Below are positions 61,389 to 64,000 of a DNA stretch of 64,000 nt, in pieces. The notes below the pieces were generated by a model. The model saw nothing but the letters and a program-made list of their open reading frames with translations. It did not search any database and was not told the origin of the DNA. Location of the stretch: assembly GCA_012103325.1 (NCBI GenBank), contig WLWY01000001.1, positions 434,001 to 498,000 of the forward strand, written 5' to 3'. The number at the start of each line of letters is the position of its first letter. Position 1 is the first letter of the stretch. The position numbers and the translations under genes were made by a program. The stretch is from Alphaproteobacteria bacterium (GTDB lineage: Bacteria > Pseudomonadota > Alphaproteobacteria > UBA8366 > GCA-2717185).

Positions 61389-62786
61389 TTACGCAGCCGC
61401 TTTGTTTTCCCCGGCCGCGGCTTCAGCCGCCCGTAGTCCCGTGATGACGGCCTTCGCCAGCCCACCGAGATAGGCGGCATTCGCCCCGCCTTCCATACCG
61501 CCGGATGCGGAGCCGGCCGCAAACAATCCCGGGATCACGCCGTCATCGCGATGCTGCACCCGGCTATCGCCGTCAATGGCAACGCCCCCCATCGTATAAG
61601 TGATCCCGGCACAGATCGGAATGGCGCGGAACGGCGGTGTTGCAATGGGCTGCGGCTTGAACCGGTTCGTCGTCCGTGATGGCGACCACCCGCCCCCGGA
61701 CCCTTCGATGGCCGCGTTGTGATCCGCGACTGTCTTTGCGAGTCCCTCAGCGGATAGTCCCGCCGCCTGCGCGAGTGAAGCAAGGTCGCCAGCCTCCAGA
61801 ACCGTGCCGCCCGCCTTGACGAAGACCGGGTTCATGCACGGCGGATACCGGTTGTCGGCGGCCAGCCCGTTCCAGACGGCATCATCGAAAATAACGGTGG
61901 CGGTCAGCGGATCGTCGAGCTTGGCCACCTCGTTCGCCATGTGGACGCCGCCCATGCCTTCGTCGAGGAACCGCTGCCCCGCTTCGTTCACGACGATGGA
62001 CGAGGCGGCGATCGGATCGATGATGGGATAAGGCCATAGCTTGTCGTTTTGGAACGCTTCCCGGCCCAATAGGTGGCCATAGAACCGGCCCATGCCGACC
62101 AGTTTCGCCCCCGCCGCTTCCGCCATCAGAAGCCCGTCGCCCCGGCCTGTTGCCGCGCCGCGCTGCAACAGGCGCTCCGGCTGCGGCGAGATGAACCGGC
62201 GCATCAAATCCATATTGGCCTGAAAGCCGCCATCGGCGATCACGACCGCGCCGGCGTCGATGCGCGTGTCGTCGACGATAATTCCTGCGATGCGCCCGTC
62301 CTCGACGATCAGTTCCCGCGCGCGGCTGTTGAGCCGCACCGTCGTGCCGCGTTCGGCGAGGTTCGCGGTGAGCTTGCGCAGCAGGACATCCGGACCGCGG
62401 CCCTTCCAATCGAGACCCGCACCGCGCGGCCGCGGCGGAGCCAACACCCAACGCATGAATTCCAGCGAACCGCCCTTGATGAAGCGCGCGCCTTCCGCAC
62501 GCAGCCAGGCCAGCGCCCGGCCGCCTTCCCGTCCCATAACCGCGCCATTCATTGTCGCTGCGTCGCCGTCGATTGCCGCTTCCACCGCCGCGACGATATC
62601 GTCCGGAGACGCCGTCATGTCCTTAAACGCAACATGCAAAAGCCCGCCGGCAAAGCGCGAGTTACAGAAATATTGCGGGTCGCCGCCCTGTTCCAGAACG
62701 ATGGGATTGAGACCCAATTCGGCGGCCCGGTTCGCCGCCGTCAGGCCCGCGAGGCCGCCCCCGATAATGACGATATCACCCGACAT
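61389..62786 (-). CDS. FAD-dependent dehydrogenase of the fumarate reductase / tricarballylate dehydrogenase type
   Basis: The product is 465 aa. Rossmann FAD motif IVIIGGGLAGLTAANRAAELGLNPIVLEQG; VVIADGGFQANMDLMRRF and GLFAAGSASGGMEGGANAAYLGGLAKAVITG are the conserved second FAD-contact regions; the active-site region is near AKTVADHNAAIEGSG. The length fits TcuA-like soluble flavoproteins rather than complex II subunits. It is clustered with two GMC enzymes and a small membrane protein that might anchor or feed electrons. Confidence 0.85.
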   Translation of the reverse strand: MSGDIVIIGGGLAGLTAANRAAELGLNPIVLEQGGDPQYFCNSRFAGGLLHVAFKDMTASPDDIVAAVEAAIDGDAATMNGAVMGREGGRALAWLRAEGARFIKGGSLEFMRWVLAPPRPRGAGLDWKGRGPDVLLRKLTANLAERGTTVRLNSRARELIVEDGRIAGIIVDDTRIDAGAVVIADGGFQANMDLMRRFISPQPERLLQRGAATGRGDGLLMAEAAGAKLVGMGRFYGHLLGREAFQNDKLWPYPIIDPIAASSIVVNEAGQRFLDEGMGGVHMANEVAKLDDPLTATVIFDDAVWNGLAADNRYPPCMNPVFVKAGGTVLEAGDLASLAQAAGLSAEGLAKTVADHNAAIEGSGGGWSPSRTTNRFKPQPIATPPFRAIPICAGITYTMGGVAIDGDSRVQHRDDGVIPGLFAAGSASGGMEGGANAAYLGGLAKAVITGLRAAEAAAGENKAAA

Positions 62787-62798
62787 ACCCGGACCTCT

Positions 62799-63023
62799 CT
62801 ATTGCGGCAACAACATGTCGGCGATGATCTGCGTGAGTTCCGCGAACGTCCGGAACGCGAATCCCACGACGACCCCCGCAACCAGCGCCGCAATGCCCCA
62901 GACCCAATGCCATTCCGCCGCAACGATGCCGATAAGAACGAGAACGGGCAGCGCCAAGCCGACAAGGATCGCCAGATTGCGACCGTGCTTTACCATGAAC
63001 TGAACTGCCGGATACTGCTCCAT
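62799..63023 (-). CDS. Small two-span membrane protein (74 aa)
   Basis: There are two hydrophobic segments (about 17-36 and 41-61) with short polar ends, starting MEQYPAVQFMVKHGRN with GGAGAA upstream. It is the first gene of the four-gene minus-strand run and ends 12 bases before the flavoprotein start. Possible roles are membrane anchor or transport subunit; no family recognised. Confidence 0.6.
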   Translation of the reverse strand: MEQYPAVQFMVKHGRNLAILVGLALPVLVLIGIVAAEWHWVWGIAALVAGVVVGFAFRTFAELTQIIADMLLPQ

Positions 63024-63150
63024 TGGCGATTCTCCTTCCCCGACGTATCAAAAACCGCGGCGATCTTACTTGGCGGCGCACGCGTTTCAAAATATCGCCG
63101 ACTACTCTAGATTACAGCTTGCCCGGCACGCGCCAGACAGGACATCCATA

Positions 63151-64000
63151 ATGACCGACCCGGCCACCGCCGAGGCCCCCAGCGGCTATTTGAGATTCGC
63201 CCGCGAGAATGCCCGGTTCCTGAGTTTCGGCGTCCTTATGGCCTTTGCCTCCAGTTTCGGGCAGACGTTTTTCATCGGCGTCTTCGGACCGGAAGTACAG
63301 GCCGAGTTCGATCTGTCCCATGCCGAGTGGGGCACGGTCTATATGCTGGGCACCTTGTTGTCGGCGCTCGTTTTGCCGTTCACGGGCCGATGGATCGACC
63401 GGATGCCGCTGATCCGATACGCGGCACTTGTCAGTGTCGGATTGGCGATCGCCTGTCTCGGTGCCGCGCTTTGTCCGGCCGCAGGATTTCTGGTCGCGGC
63501 CATCTTCATGCTGCGGCAGATGGGCCAAGGCCTCGCCAGCCACACCTCGATCACGGCAACCGTAAAATATTTCCGCTTCAGCCGCGGTAAGGCGGTCGCT
63601 GTCGTTTCGCTCGGATACCCCGCCGGACGGGCCATCCTACCGGTCGTCGCCGTGGCCCTGATCGCACTTGTCGGTTGGCGCGAGACATACGCCATCGCTG
63701 GTTTCCTTGCCATCGCGCTGCTTCTGCCCGCGGTGATCTGGCTCTTGCGCGGCAATCGTCAGACATCGGCGGCGGCACCGATGCGAAGACGGCCAACCGA
63801 ATCCGTACAGGAGCCGGTCGAGCAGAGTCTGACTGTATCGGAGGTGTTTCGGCATCCGTTCTTCTACGCGATCCTGCCGGGGATCCTGGCGCCGTCGATC
63901 ATCGAAACAGCGCTGTTCTTTCATCAGCTTTCCGTCGCCTCGATGAAAGGCTGGTCGGCCGAATGGGTCACCGCCGGCTACGCGGTCTTCGCCGTGATGA
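63151..64000 (+). CDS. MFS transporter, cut by the window end
   Basis: The ATG at 63151 opens a frame that runs off the window (283 residues visible). It shows a short cytoplasmic N-terminus, then alternating hydrophobic spans (FLSFGVLMAFASSFGQTFFIGVFG, VYMLGTLLSALVLPFTGRWIDR, LVSVGLAIACLGAALC, MLRQMGQGLASHTSITATVKYFRFSRGKAVAVVSLGYPAGRAIL). The GRWIDR after span 2 is the MFS loop 2-3 motif. Similar proteins are annotated as oxalate/formate-antiporter-like. It is divergent from the dehydrogenase cluster and may import its substrate. Confidence 0.85.
   Translation, partial: MTDPATAEAPSGYLRFARENARFLSFGVLMAFASSFGQTFFIGVFGPEVQAEFDLSHAEWGTVYMLGTLLSALVLPFTGRWIDRMPLIRYAALVSVGLAIACLGAALCPAAGFLVAAIFMLRQMGQGLASHTSITATVKYFRFSRGKAVAVVSLGYPAGRAILPVVAVALIALVGWRETYAIAGFLAIALLLPAVIWLLRGNRQTSAAAPMRRRPTESVQEPVEQSLTVSEVFRHPFFYAILPGILAPSIIETALFFHQLSVASMKGWSAEWVTAGYAVFAVM

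Noticed and set aside
58911..61436. An 841-codon plus-strand frame opposite the two GMC genes
   Set aside because: It spans two complete genes and the gap between them on the other strand; there is no domain or ribosome binding site.

Overview
The window looks like DNA from a GC-rich alphaproteobacterium. A Rhodospirillales-type marine or soil lineage is my inference, based on the mobile-element gene families and the catabolic repertoire rather than on any rRNA or marker gene, none of which is present. It divides into four parts: a surface-protein gene at the left edge, a long mobile-element backbone of minus-strand genes (about 2.2-29.7 kb), an insertion-sequence-rich junction (about 30-44 kb), and a metabolic region running to the right edge.

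Positions 1-2.04 kb hold a gene for seven FG-GAP repeats (a predicted seven-bladed beta-propeller) with a short RTX-like tail. Next come four iteron-like direct repeats built on TGTTAAC. From 2.68 to 29.6 kb nearly every gene is on the minus strand and belongs to families typical of alphaproteobacterial plasmids and integrative conjugative elements (ICEs): DUF2493, SSB, Toprim, a methyltransferase plus strawberry-notch helicase, PcfJ-like, DUF6915, a PemK/Phd toxin-antitoxin pair, a MoxR ATPase with a DUF2201/VWA partner, two divergent GHKL ATPases, an XF1762-RMF-like fusion, a large ParB-like protein and two PP-loop ATPases. No replication initiator, relaxase or integrase is visible, so plasmid versus ICE cannot be decided here.

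The most unusual feature of this backbone is that about ten genes are preceded by related 5' leaders: a purine-rich core (AGAGG-N-AGAGGC followed by GGCGGGAG) and then a GC-rich hairpin whose loop is often GAGAGA, ending at the ribosome binding site. Duplicated leaders, terminators and 3' gene tails lie at gene boundaries, which suggests that genes are gained and lost as cassettes by recombination between these repeats.

The 30-44 kb junction holds a DUF6499/DUF2285 activator-like gene split by a frameshift, a DUF6746 gene, an IS66 element next to an AT-rich truncated gene, a VapBC module with a palindromic operator, a GMC oxidoreductase and alpha/beta hydrolase, and two inverted copies of an IS5-family element around four catabolic genes. 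Both IS5 copies sit inside REP-like palindromes.

The 44-64 kb region carries catabolic and stress genes: a deleted M19 dipeptidase, SMP-30, DUF1989, enoyl-CoA hydratase, cupin, acyl-CoA ligase, a flavodoxin-like protein, a TauD-type dioxygenase, a single-subunit quinol nitric oxide reductase, a ThDP decarboxylase, a UbiD decarboxylase, two GMC oxidoreductases, an FAD-dependent dehydrogenase and an MFS transporter cut by the window end. The last group reads as a catabolic cluster for an unidentified (perhaps aromatic or carboxylated) substrate.
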